Assembly (NCBI RefSeq): GCF_020103725.1
Contig: NZ_JAHXBG010000011.1
Coordinates: forward strand, 282,586-346,585
Reading direction: 5' to 3'
DNA: 64,000 nt
Source: Hyalangium gracile
GTDB taxonomy: Bacteria > Myxococcota > Myxococcia > Myxococcales > Myxococcaceae
The position numbers were made by a program, and so were the translations under genes. Under the pieces are notes generated by a model that saw nothing but the letters and a program-made list of their open reading frames with translations, had not been told where the DNA came from and did no database searches. Positions 17,385-24,357 of the stretch are shown here, one piece after another (position 1 is the first letter of the stretch; each line of letters opens with the position of its first letter).

Positions 17385-19316
17385 ATGCGTCAGTACTTGA
17401 TCTTCGTGGCCTTCGCCGGAGCCGTGATCAGCGGCTGCAAGTGCTCGGATCCGCCGGGCGTGAAGCCGCCCTACGAGGTGGGCGGGAGCAGCACGGATGG
17501 CGGCACGGACGGCGGCGGCGGCGGTGGGGGCAACGACGGCGGCACCCTCCCGTATGATCCCGACGCGGGCACCACCCAGAACGGGCGTCCGGACGGCGGC
17601 TTCGTCCTGGACGGCGGCGCGGGCCCCCTGTCGGGCGGCGACAACGTCCAGCTCGACCCGGAGGGCAACATCATCCTCGGCGGCGGCTCGACGGAGCTGG
17701 CCTTCGCGTGGATCGCCAACAACGACCAGAACACGGTGTCCAAGTACGACACGCGCACGGGCAAGGAGGTGGGGCGCTACCACGCCGTCATCCCCATCGA
17801 CGGGCGCACCAGGCCGGACGGCACCATCGGCTACCCCAACGGCCTGCGCGGCAACGAGGGCAACAACCCCAGCCGCACCGCGGTGGACCTCTTCGGTGAC
17901 GTGTGGGTGGCCAACCGCGCCTCGAGCACCCAGGGCTCGGTGTCGAAGATCGCCAACAACAAGGTGAACTGCGTCGACCGCAACGGCAACGGCGTCATCG
18001 ACACCAGCGAGGACAAGAACAACGACGGCGCCATCAGCAACAACCCGGCGGACCGGGAGATGATCTTCCCCACGGACTGGACGGATCCGAACCAGTACGA
18101 CGAGTGCATCCTGTTCAGCACGCCGGTGGGTCCGCCGGGCAACGGCACCATCAAGGCGCGCGCCATGGCCATCTCCGCCGGCATCGAGGGCAGCGCGGGT
18201 GACGTGTGGGTGGGCGTGCACAACGAGAACTCGGTCATCAAGCTGGACCCCACCACCGGCCAGCAGGTGCCGGTGAACACCGCCGGGCAGCTCAAGCTCA
18301 CCCTGTCGTTCGGCCCGTACGGCGCGGCCATCGACAGCCAGCAGCGGCTGTGGGTGGTGTCCTCCGCGCTGAGCCCGGCGCGCCTGTCGCTGGTGGACAC
18401 GGACCAGGGAAGGATCGTGATCCCCAGCATCATCCCCCCGTCGAACCTGGGCTCCTCGGGCAACTACGGCATCGGCGTGGACGGCAAGGACCGGGTGTGG
18501 CTGGCGGGCTGGAGCTCCGGCCCGAAGGCCTTCCGGTACGAGCACCCGCGCGGCGTGGGCACCACCATCGGCACCTGGGCCGTGTTCGAGTTCTCCAACG
18601 CCGTGAGCCAGATCAACACGCGCATCGGGCGCCCGCGCGGCATCGCCGCGGATGACCAGGGCTTCGTCTGGATGAGCTCGGACCTCAACTCCAGCAGCCA
18701 GAGCTCCTCGCAGCTCATCGCCTTCAACGGCGACACCGGCGCCATCAAGAGGTTCAACCTGCCCACCGTGGGCGAGGTGGACTTCATCGACGCGACGAAC
18801 ACGCAGACCCGCGAGGCCATCGGCGTGGGGCTCGACACGGACGGCCACGCGTGGGTGAACAACCGCTCGGGCAACGCCATGCGCGTGCACCGCGAGACGG
18901 GAGAGATCCTCCGCACCCGCCAGCAGGGCGCGGGCCTCTACACGTACTCGGACTTCACCGGCTACCAGCTGCGCAACTTCACCGCGCCCCTGGGCTCCTA
19001 CCGGCACACCTTCAGCGCCAACGAGTGCGGCCCCGACACCATCTGGCGCTACCTGGTGTGGGACGCCGTCGTCCCGCCGAAGACGTCCCTCCAGGCCTTC
19101 GTCACGGCGGCCAACGATCCGAACGACCTGAACAACGCGAACCTGCGCAAGGGCCCGTTCACCACCTCGCCGGCGGACCTGCAGGCCGCCGGTGTGCCCA
19201 AGAGCCGCTACCTGCGCGTCGAGTTCGTCTTCCGGTCCGATGACCGACAGAGCCAGGCCTCGCCCAAGCTCAAGTCGTTCGACGTGAACTACGAGTGCGA
19301 GGTCATCATCCAGTAG
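17385..19316 (+). CDS. Secreted lipoprotein with beta-propeller-like repeats
   Basis: 643 residues. The signal peptide ends in lipobox ISGC, followed by a Gly/Asp-rich linker typical of myxobacterial lipoproteins. The body has recurring segments such as LAFAWIANNDQNTVSKYD, DVWVANRASS, DVWVGVHNENSVIKLD, RLWVVSS and HAWVNNRSGNAMRV: the strand pattern of NHL/Vgb-like propellers. One acidic loop, DRNGNGVIDTSEDKNNDG, looks like a calcium-binding Dx[DN]xDG element. The C-terminal 120 residues form a separate beta domain. The ATG at 17385 is chosen because GGGAGG lies 7 bases upstream and gives the shortest signal peptide. Function unknown; surface binding is an inference. It stands alone, with 59 bases to the next gene. 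Confidence 0.75.
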   Translation: MRQYLIFVAFAGAVISGCKCSDPPGVKPPYEVGGSSTDGGTDGGGGGGGNDGGTLPYDPDAGTTQNGRPDGGFVLDGGAGPLSGGDNVQLDPEGNIILGGGSTELAFAWIANNDQNTVSKYDTRTGKEVGRYHAVIPIDGRTRPDGTIGYPNGLRGNEGNNPSRTAVDLFGDVWVANRASSTQGSVSKIANNKVNCVDRNGNGVIDTSEDKNNDGAISNNPADREMIFPTDWTDPNQYDECILFSTPVGPPGNGTIKARAMAISAGIEGSAGDVWVGVHNENSVIKLDPTTGQQVPVNTAGQLKLTLSFGPYGAAIDSQQRLWVVSSALSPARLSLVDTDQGRIVIPSIIPPSNLGSSGNYGIGVDGKDRVWLAGWSSGPKAFRYEHPRGVGTTIGTWAVFEFSNAVSQINTRIGRPRGIAADDQGFVWMSSDLNSSSQSSSQLIAFNGDTGAIKRFNLPTVGEVDFIDATNTQTREAIGVGLDTDGHAWVNNRSGNAMRVHRETGEILRTRQQGAGLYTYSDFTGYQLRNFTAPLGSYRHTFSANECGPDTIWRYLVWDAVVPPKTSLQAFVTAANDPNDLNNANLRKGPFTTSPADLQAAGVPKSRYLRVEFVFRSDDRQSQASPKLKSFDVNYECEVIIQ

Positions 19317-19375
19317 CGGGCGGTGCCTGCCGCGATCTCCTCCCGAGCCGGGGGGCGGTGTGGTAGGCACGCGCC

Positions 19376-21037
19376 GTGTCCGAGAACGGCAAGGGAAATG
19401 GCAAGGACGCGCAGCTGGCTCGCCAGCAGCTGCGCCGGCAGCTCTCCCAGCTTCCTCCCAGGAAGCGGATGGACGCACTGATCGAGTCCGCGGAAGCGCG
19501 GACCCTGGTGCGCTCCATGCCCGCGGAGGAGCTCTACACGACGATCCAGGAGGTGGGGCTGGCCGACGCCACGGAGCTCGTCCAGCTCGCCTCGCCGGCC
19601 CAGTTCCGCGCCTTCGTGGACCTGGGCGCCTGGAAGCGGGACAGGCTCGAGCCCCACGCGGTGCTCACCTGGCTGCGCGCCGCGCGCGGGGACGAGCCCG
19701 AGGAGTTCCTCCGCAAGCTGCACGGGCTGGATCTCGAGGTGCTCGAGTACCTGCTGCGCGAGTTCACCGCGGTGCACGATCTGGAGGAGAACCCGGACGT
19801 GAACCCGGAGGGCGTGACGCTGGAGACGCCCGAGGGCCGCTACCTCGTCGAGCTCAAGGTGGAGGGCGTGGAGCAGTCCGCGCTCCGGGCCATCCTCAAT
19901 GACTTGATCGCGGAGAACCCCTTCGAGTCGGTGCGGCTGATGGAGGCCACGCGCTGGGAGATCCCCAGCGAGCTGGAGGAGGCGGCCTACCGCTTCCGCG
20001 CGGCCCGGCTGGAGGACCTGGGCTTCCCCACGCTGGAGTCCGCGATGCGCATCTTCAGCCGCGTGGACACCGGCCCCGCGCCCGCCCGGAGCACCCAGAC
20101 GGCGCTCGCGCCCGCGCAGGGCCACGTGGACTACCTGGACGCCGCCTCTCGCGCGCTGACGGAGGTGGAGCGGGAGAACCTGGAGGACGAGCTGCGCGGG
20201 GTGGCCAACGCCGCCCTGGTGGCCGAGCTGGCGGACCCCGGAGACCTGGAGGCCGTGCGCCGGGTGGGAGAGATGGTGCGGGACTACCTCTCGCTGGGGC
20301 TGGAGCACCTGACGGGCGGAGAGCCCTCGCGCGCAGCCGAGGTGGTGCGCGACACGCAGCTCGAGCGCATCTTCCAGGTGGGCTTCTCGCTGACGCTGGC
20401 GCTCAAGTACCGGGCGGAGCGGCTGGTGAAGGCGCCGCTGGCCCGGCTGGACGACACGCTGCTGGTGTTCCCCGAGGAGGCCGCCGCCGTCGAGGCGCTG
20501 CGCCTGAAGCGGCCCCGCCGCGCGCTGCGGGTGCAGGGCGCCGAGCCGGTGCCGTTCCGCTCGCTGAGGGAGATCGCCTCCAGCGAGGCGCTGCTGGCGC
20601 GGGCGGAGGCCCAGGTGGAGCTGTTCCGTGGGCTGCTGGGCAGGAGCGAGACGCACGCGCGCGACGTGCTGGCGCGCTTCGGCGTGGCGCTGAACATGCT
20701 GGGCGTGGAGCGCCTCTTCACCGCCGCCGTCGCCCTGGCCGTGCTCGAGGGCCGGGTGGATCCGCGCCCTGTACCCCTGGGACGCACAGTGGAGCTCTGC
20801 GAGCGGCTCTTCGAGGGGACGGCTCAGGCACCTCGCCTGCGTCCCAGCGCCGCCGAGCGCGCCCGGGCCACGCTGGAGCCGGCGGTGGCCGCCGAGGCCC
20901 AGCCGGAGCTGCGCCGGCTGGTGGACCTCACCCTGGAGCGGATGCTGGGAGAGCTGGGCCCCCCTTATCTCCAGGAGGGCCGGTTGGATCCCACGCTGTC
21001 TGTGATCCTTCCAATGGAGGGCACTCCGACACCGTAA
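19376..21037 (+). CDS. Cytoplasmic helical protein, probably DUF6178 family
   Basis: 553 residues, Leu/Ala/Glu-rich and predicted to be helical throughout, with no signal peptide or membrane segment. The N-terminal part has LSQLPPRKRMDALIESAE and AEELYTTIQEVGLADATELV, then FRAFVDLGAWKRDRLEP, resembling the DUF6178 family known mainly from Deltaproteobacteria and Myxococcota. The family's role is not established. The GTG start at 19376 gives an N-terminus rich in Gly/Lys/Asn. The next gene starts about 150 bases downstream on the same strand. The family assignment is from memory of its motifs and is moderately sure. Confidence 0.6.
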   Translation: MSENGKGNGKDAQLARQQLRRQLSQLPPRKRMDALIESAEARTLVRSMPAEELYTTIQEVGLADATELVQLASPAQFRAFVDLGAWKRDRLEPHAVLTWLRAARGDEPEEFLRKLHGLDLEVLEYLLREFTAVHDLEENPDVNPEGVTLETPEGRYLVELKVEGVEQSALRAILNDLIAENPFESVRLMEATRWEIPSELEEAAYRFRAARLEDLGFPTLESAMRIFSRVDTGPAPARSTQTALAPAQGHVDYLDAASRALTEVERENLEDELRGVANAALVAELADPGDLEAVRRVGEMVRDYLSLGLEHLTGGEPSRAAEVVRDTQLERIFQVGFSLTLALKYRAERLVKAPLARLDDTLLVFPEEAAAVEALRLKRPRRALRVQGAEPVPFRSLREIASSEALLARAEAQVELFRGLLGRSETHARDVLARFGVALNMLGVERLFTAAVALAVLEGRVDPRPVPLGRTVELCERLFEGTAQAPRLRPSAAERARATLEPAVAAEAQPELRRLVDLTLERMLGELGPPYLQEGRLDPTLSVILPMEGTPTP

Positions 21038-21187
21038 TTCTTTCAGGCGCTCGCCCTGGGAGTGCTCGGTTTCCGTCGTAAGGGGCTGGATCCACGAGCC
21101 TTTGTCCCGCGGGGTGACTGGCATGTCGCCTGCTATGGCCCTGGACGCACGCGTTCGTTCCGACGCCGAGGCCTCCAGGAGGAAGGT

Positions 21188-22474
21188 ATGGGTGTAGGGG
21201 AGCAGGGGCAGCAGCGAGACATCCTGGCGTTCTACGCGCTGACGGCGTTCGCGGTGGTGATGTACGCCGTGCCAGGCGAGTGGATCCCGGAGCTGGCGCC
21301 GCTGCGGCTCGCCCTGGTCACCTCGGGGCTGGCGGCGGGGCTGATGGCGCTGCGGCGCCTGGGGCGGGCCGAGCCGCTCTACTTCGACGGGGTGCGCGGC
21401 GTGTCGCTGCTGGCCTTCTCGGGGCTGGCGTTCGCGTCCATCGCCTGGTCGGTGAACGCGGACGTGACGCGGACCACGGGCATCGAGCTGCTGAAGCTCA
21501 CCGCCATCTATCTGACGATCATCAACGTCATCACCACGGGCAGGCGGCTGGCGGTGATGTGCGGCGCGATGGTGATCGCCTCGATCGTGACGTCCATCGG
21601 CGTCATCGACTGGTACCGGGACGGGGTGGACCTGGTGGAGGGCTTCCGCTCGCGCTGGGTGGGCGTGTACGCGGACCCGAACCACATGGCCATGAACATG
21701 GCGCTGGTGGTGCCGCTGGCGGTGGCCTTCCTGGCTCGCAAGGAGTCCGGGTGGGTGATGCGCGTGGCGTGCGCGGTGGCGGCGGTGCTGGCGGTGGTGG
21801 CCATCGTGCTGAGCCACTCGCGCGGTGGCTTCATCGGCCTGGCGGTGGCGATGGGGGTGTGGGCCATCCGTGAGAAGCGGCGCATGCAGGCCATCGTGGT
21901 GGGCGCGGTGCTGGCGCTGGGCCTGGTGATGTTCGCGCCGAAGAGCTTCTGGCAGCGCAACGAGACGGTGACGTCGTTCCAGCAGGACGCCTCGGCCATG
22001 GGCCGCGTCTACGCGTGGCAGGTGGCCTCGCGCATGAGCCTGGACAAGCCGCTGCTGGGCGTGGGGGCGGGCAGCTTCCGCTACGCCTGGGCGCAGTACG
22101 CGCCCCCGGAGGCCACGCGGGCCTACGTGGCGCACAACATCTTCCTGGACGTGATTGGCGAGATGGGCTTCATCGGCCTGCTGTTCTTCCTGCTGTTCGC
22201 CGGAGGCGCCACGGGCGGTGCCTTCTCGGCCTCGAAGGACGACGAGATGGGCTGGCTGGGACGGGCGCTGGCCGCGTCCATGGCGGGCTACCTCGTGTGC
22301 GATCTGTTCTCGGGCTACATCCTGTCGGCGCACCTCTACGTCCTGTTCGGACTGGCGGCGAGCGCGGCGCGGATCGCCGAGGCGCGGGCGCGGGCAACGG
22401 AGTCGGTGGTGCAACGGGTGCCGGCGAGCAGGAGCTCGGCGGCGGCGTGGGAGGGGTCAGGGCATGCGGCGTGA
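21188..22474 (+). CDS. O-antigen ligase/polymerase family membrane protein (Wzy/WaaL type)
   Basis: 428 residues with about ten transmembrane helices and the large periplasmic loop of the Wzy_C family. Typical elements are RWVGVYADPNHMAMNMAL (DPN-x-x-A), SHSRGGFIGLAVA and the periplasmic segment with MGRVYAWQVASRM ... GVGAGSFRYAW and VAHNIFLDVIGE. Enzymes of this group polymerise or ligate polysaccharide repeat units at the outer face of the inner membrane. Whether the product is O-antigen, EPS or spore coat cannot be told. The ATG at 21188 has AGGAGG 5 bases upstream; the longer frame from 21062 is unsupported. Its end overlaps the glycosyltransferase start by 11 bases, implying translational coupling. 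Confidence 0.85.
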   Translation: MGVGEQGQQRDILAFYALTAFAVVMYAVPGEWIPELAPLRLALVTSGLAAGLMALRRLGRAEPLYFDGVRGVSLLAFSGLAFASIAWSVNADVTRTTGIELLKLTAIYLTIINVITTGRRLAVMCGAMVIASIVTSIGVIDWYRDGVDLVEGFRSRWVGVYADPNHMAMNMALVVPLAVAFLARKESGWVMRVACAVAAVLAVVAIVLSHSRGGFIGLAVAMGVWAIREKRRMQAIVVGAVLALGLVMFAPKSFWQRNETVTSFQQDASAMGRVYAWQVASRMSLDKPLLGVGAGSFRYAWAQYAPPEATRAYVAHNIFLDVIGEMGFIGLLFFLLFAGGATGGAFSASKDDEMGWLGRALAASMAGYLVCDLFSGYILSAHLYVLFGLAASAARIAEARARATESVVQRVPASRSSAAAWEGSGHAA

Positions 22475-23621
22475 AGCGGAGGCGGTGCTGGGCGCGGAGC
22501 CCATCCGCCTGGTGCAGTTCACCCGGTCGTTCTACATCGGAGGCACGGAGGTCCAGGTCCTGGAGCTGTTGCGCGGGCTGCCTTCCACCTATCAGCTCCA
22601 GGTGTCCGTGCTGCAGGAGGTGGGGCCGCTGGTGGGCGAGCTCCGCAAGCTGGGGTTCACCCCGGAGGAGTTTCCGCTCCACGGCTCGCTGGCCCGGCCC
22701 AACACGGCCTGGCAGATGGTGAGGCTGGCGCGCTGGCTGGAGAGCAACCGCGTGGAGCTGGTGCACGTGCACGACTTCTACGCGACGATGCTGGCGGTGC
22801 CGGCGGCGAAGCTGGCCGGGGCGAAGGTCATCGTCAGCCGGCTGGACCTGGCGCACTGGCATGGCAAGGCGCGCCGGGCGGTGCTGGCCCAGCTCACCCG
22901 CATGGCGGACCACGTGGTGGCCAACGCGGCCGCCATCCGCCGGATGCTGGTGGAGGAGGAGGGGCTGCCGGAGTCGCGCGTCAGCGTCATCCACAACGGC
23001 CTGGATCTGCCGCGCTTCGACGGGCGCATCCGCGAGGGGCTCCAGAAGCCGCTGCCGGAGACGGGCGGGGCGCCGGTGGTGGTGCACGTGGCCAACATGA
23101 ACCACCCGGTGAAGCGGCAGGAGGATCTGCTCCAGGCGCTGGCGCTGCTGCGGCGCGAGGGGCTGAAGCTGCACGCCTTCCTGGTGGGGGACGGGCCTCG
23201 GCGGCCGGAGCTGCAGCGCAAGGCGGCGGAGCTGGGCGTGGCGGACCTGGCGCACTTCCTGGGGCACCGCGGGGACGTCCCGGCCATCTACGCCCGGGCG
23301 AACCTGGGCGTGCTCTGCTCCACGGCCGAGGGCATGTCCAACGCGGTGATGGAGGGCATGGCCGCGGGGCTGCCCATGGTGGTGACGGCGGTGGGCGGCA
23401 ACCCGGATCTCATCGAGGACGGCGTGCGCGGCAGGGTGGTGCGCCCCGAGCGCCCCGGCGAGCTGGCCCAGGCCTTCCGCTGGCTGCTGGAGCACCCGGA
23501 GCAGGCCAGGGACCTCGGCGCCGCGGCCCGGGGCTTCGTGCGCAGGGAACTCTCCCTGGAGCGAATGGTGCAGCGGCATGACGCGCTGTACCAACAGGTG
23601 GCGCGGCCCTCTCGGCAATAG
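22464..23621 (+). CDS. GT4 family glycosyltransferase
   Basis: 385 residues with the two-Rossmann GT-B fold. The N-terminal half has FIGGTEVQVLELL-type motif (YIGGTEVQ), VHVHDFYATM and SRLDLAHWH. The C-terminal half has the donor-binding GT4 signature: VGDGPRRPEL, FLGHRGDVPAIYARANLGVL and STAEGMSNAVMEGMAAGLP with the EX7E-type glutamates. It transfers a sugar from a nucleotide donor to a growing glycan on the cytoplasmic side. The ATG at 22464 lies within the end of the polymerase gene and has GGAGGGG upstream; the same frame extends far back as an artefact of GC content. The pair suggests a small polysaccharide locus, though flippase and export genes are not adjacent. Confidence 0.9.
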   Translation: MRREAEAVLGAEPIRLVQFTRSFYIGGTEVQVLELLRGLPSTYQLQVSVLQEVGPLVGELRKLGFTPEEFPLHGSLARPNTAWQMVRLARWLESNRVELVHVHDFYATMLAVPAAKLAGAKVIVSRLDLAHWHGKARRAVLAQLTRMADHVVANAAAIRRMLVEEEGLPESRVSVIHNGLDLPRFDGRIREGLQKPLPETGGAPVVVHVANMNHPVKRQEDLLQALALLRREGLKLHAFLVGDGPRRPELQRKAAELGVADLAHFLGHRGDVPAIYARANLGVLCSTAEGMSNAVMEGMAAGLPMVVTAVGGNPDLIEDGVRGRVVRPERPGELAQAFRWLLEHPEQARDLGAAARGFVRRELSLERMVQRHDALYQQVARPSRQ

Positions 23622-23648
23622 GCCAGGGGGGCGGGGCGTAGGGAGAGG

Positions 23649-23673
23649 GATTTCGAACCCCGGAAGCGAAATC
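23649..23673 (+). terminator. Hairpin after the glycosyltransferase, possible weak terminator
   Basis: Perfect 7-bp stem GATTTCG (23649-23655) with CGAAATC (23667-23673), loop of 11 bases, followed by TTGATAG. There is no real T-run, so termination here would be weak or factor-assisted. It lies 28 bases after the glycosyltransferase stop. Confidence 0.35.
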
Positions 23674-23686
23674 TTGATAGAAGGGG

Positions 23687-23722
23687 TTGACGGGAATAGC
23701 CTACTATTCACAGTATTGTAGG
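23687..23722 (+). promoter_or_regulatory. Probable promoter/operator region of the 23.7-24.0 kb RNA
   Basis: An unusually AT-rich patch for this genome. It has TTGACG (23687-23692), a perfect inverted repeat GAATAG-CCTA-CTATTC (23694-23709) and a longer imperfect dyad from 23700 to 23722 (arms CCTAC and GTAGG, 8 of 11 pairs). TTGACG resembles the -35 of the tRNA-Cys promoter in this window (TTGACC). No canonical -10 lies at 16-18 bases; TATTGT (23714-23719) is 21 away. The overlap of dyad and promoter-like element suggests a repressor or activator site, or a non-housekeeping sigma factor. Confidence 0.4.
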
Positions 23723-23730
23723 AAGGAGAA

Positions 23731-23781
23731 ATGAGGCGCAGCGGAACCCGTCCCGGGTGGAAGTCGTCCAAGAGCGGGTAG
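23731..23781 (+). CDS. Possible 16-residue leader peptide
   Basis: ATG at 23731 is preceded by GGAAGGAG (23721-23728), one of the best ribosome sites in the region. It reads MRRSGTRPGWKSSKSG and stops with TAG at 23779-23781. It is at the very start of the structured RNA and its codons overlap the first hairpin. Translation here could control folding of the downstream RNA, as in attenuators. It is too short to judge by codon use, so this may be chance. Confidence 0.3.
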   Translation: MRRSGTRPGWKSSKSG

Positions 23782-23946
23782 GGCGCGGAGTGACAGGGCG
23801 AGGACACACTTCCGGGGGAAGGGCCGCGCGGAGCGCGGTTGAACTTGAGCTCCGTGGAAGCCGAGGTAAAGACCACCGTGAGCGAGGAGCTCGTGGTGCG
23901 ACAAGATTGAAGGTCAAGGGATCGGCACCATCAGGGCCGAAGCCCG

Positions 23947-23996
23947 GGGCGCTCGCCGGTCAAACTCCAAGGGGCCGGCGGGCGCCCTTATTTTTT
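23947..23996 (+). terminator. Very strong intrinsic terminator of the RNA candidate
   Basis: 13 consecutive pairs: GGGCGCTCGCCGG (23947-23959) with CCGGCGGGCGCCC (23975-23987), one of them G-U. The loop is 15 bases, followed by TTATTTTTT (23988-23996). This is the best T-tract in the window and works only in the plus direction. The glycosyltransferase gene ends more than 300 bases upstream, so the terminator more likely belongs to the RNA candidate. Confidence 0.88.
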
Positions 23997-24100
23997 GCGG
24001 CTCGAAGGTGCAGACTCGGTGCGTGTTCTGTCCGCACCCCGGCCCCTCGCCGCGACACGAAGCGAAGCACGAGTCCTCCGAGCCCCAGGGTGATGGGGGT

Positions 24101-24343
24101 GTGAAGCAGGAGGAGCGCCTGGACGACTTCGTGGGGGGCGGTCGCATCCGCTGCCCCAAGTGCGCCTGGAGGCCGCGCAAGGCCGACCGCTGGTCCTGCC
24201 GCTGCGGCTGCGCGTGGAACACCTTCGACACGGGCGGCCAGTGCCCGCAATGCCACAGGCAGTGGCGCCACACGCAGTGCCTGCGCTGCCAGGGGTGGAG
24301 CCCGCACGAGGACTGGTACACCGAGAAGCCCGCGGGGGCCTGA
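24101..24343 (+). CDS. Small zinc-ribbon protein
   Basis: About 80 residues with four Cys pairs: RCPKC, CRCGC, CPQC and CLRC, spaced as two zinc knuckles or ribbons, plus many Trp/Arg (KADRWSC, RQWRHTQCLRC, WSPHEDWY). It is likely a small zinc-binding adaptor or nucleic-acid-binding protein; no family function is known to me. The start is uncertain: GTG at 24101 follows a GGGGG, and the same frame runs back to a GTG at 24008 with a non-conserved-looking Pro/His/Ser stretch. It lies 104 bases after the strong terminator of the RNA candidate and ends 14 bases before the convergent amine-oxidase-like gene. Confidence 0.65.
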   Translation: MKQEERLDDFVGGGRIRCPKCAWRPRKADRWSCRCGCAWNTFDTGGQCPQCHRQWRHTQCLRCQGWSPHEDWYTEKPAGA

Positions 24344-24357
24344 GCCTCCGTTCGCGC

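Larger units (their letters stand above)
23723..23997 (+). ncRNA. Candidate structured non-coding RNA (about 275 nt), family unknown
   Basis: A gene-free stretch with a chain of short strong hairpins: ACCCG/CGGGT (23746-23758), CTTCC/GGAAG (23809-23821), CCGCGC/GCGCGG (23824-23838), GAGCTCC/GGAGCTC enclosing GTGG/CCAC (23847-23892), GGGC-CGAA-GCCC (23934-23945). A 13-bp terminator stem with a T-tract follows. Promoter-like and dyad sequences precede it. No long frame has the codon bias of neighbouring genes. It does not match what I know of tmRNA, RNase P RNA, SRP RNA or 5S RNA. 6S RNA is not excluded, because it is poorly conserved in sequence. It could also be a long attenuating leader of the zinc-ribbon gene 104 bases downstream. 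5' end not determined. Confidence 0.55.

Noticed and set aside
19289..22414. A 1041-codon open frame opposite the DUF6178-like and polymerase genes
   Set aside because: Antisense shadow with no signal, motif or ribosome site.
22155..22463. Longer N-terminus for the GT4 glycosyltransferase
   Set aside because: It lies wholly inside the polymerase gene in another frame; the ATG at 22464 with GGAGGGG upstream is sufficient.
23723..23997. Retron msr-msd locus (common in myxobacteria)
   Set aside because: No reverse transcriptase gene follows and the paired a1/a2 inverted repeats are not seen.
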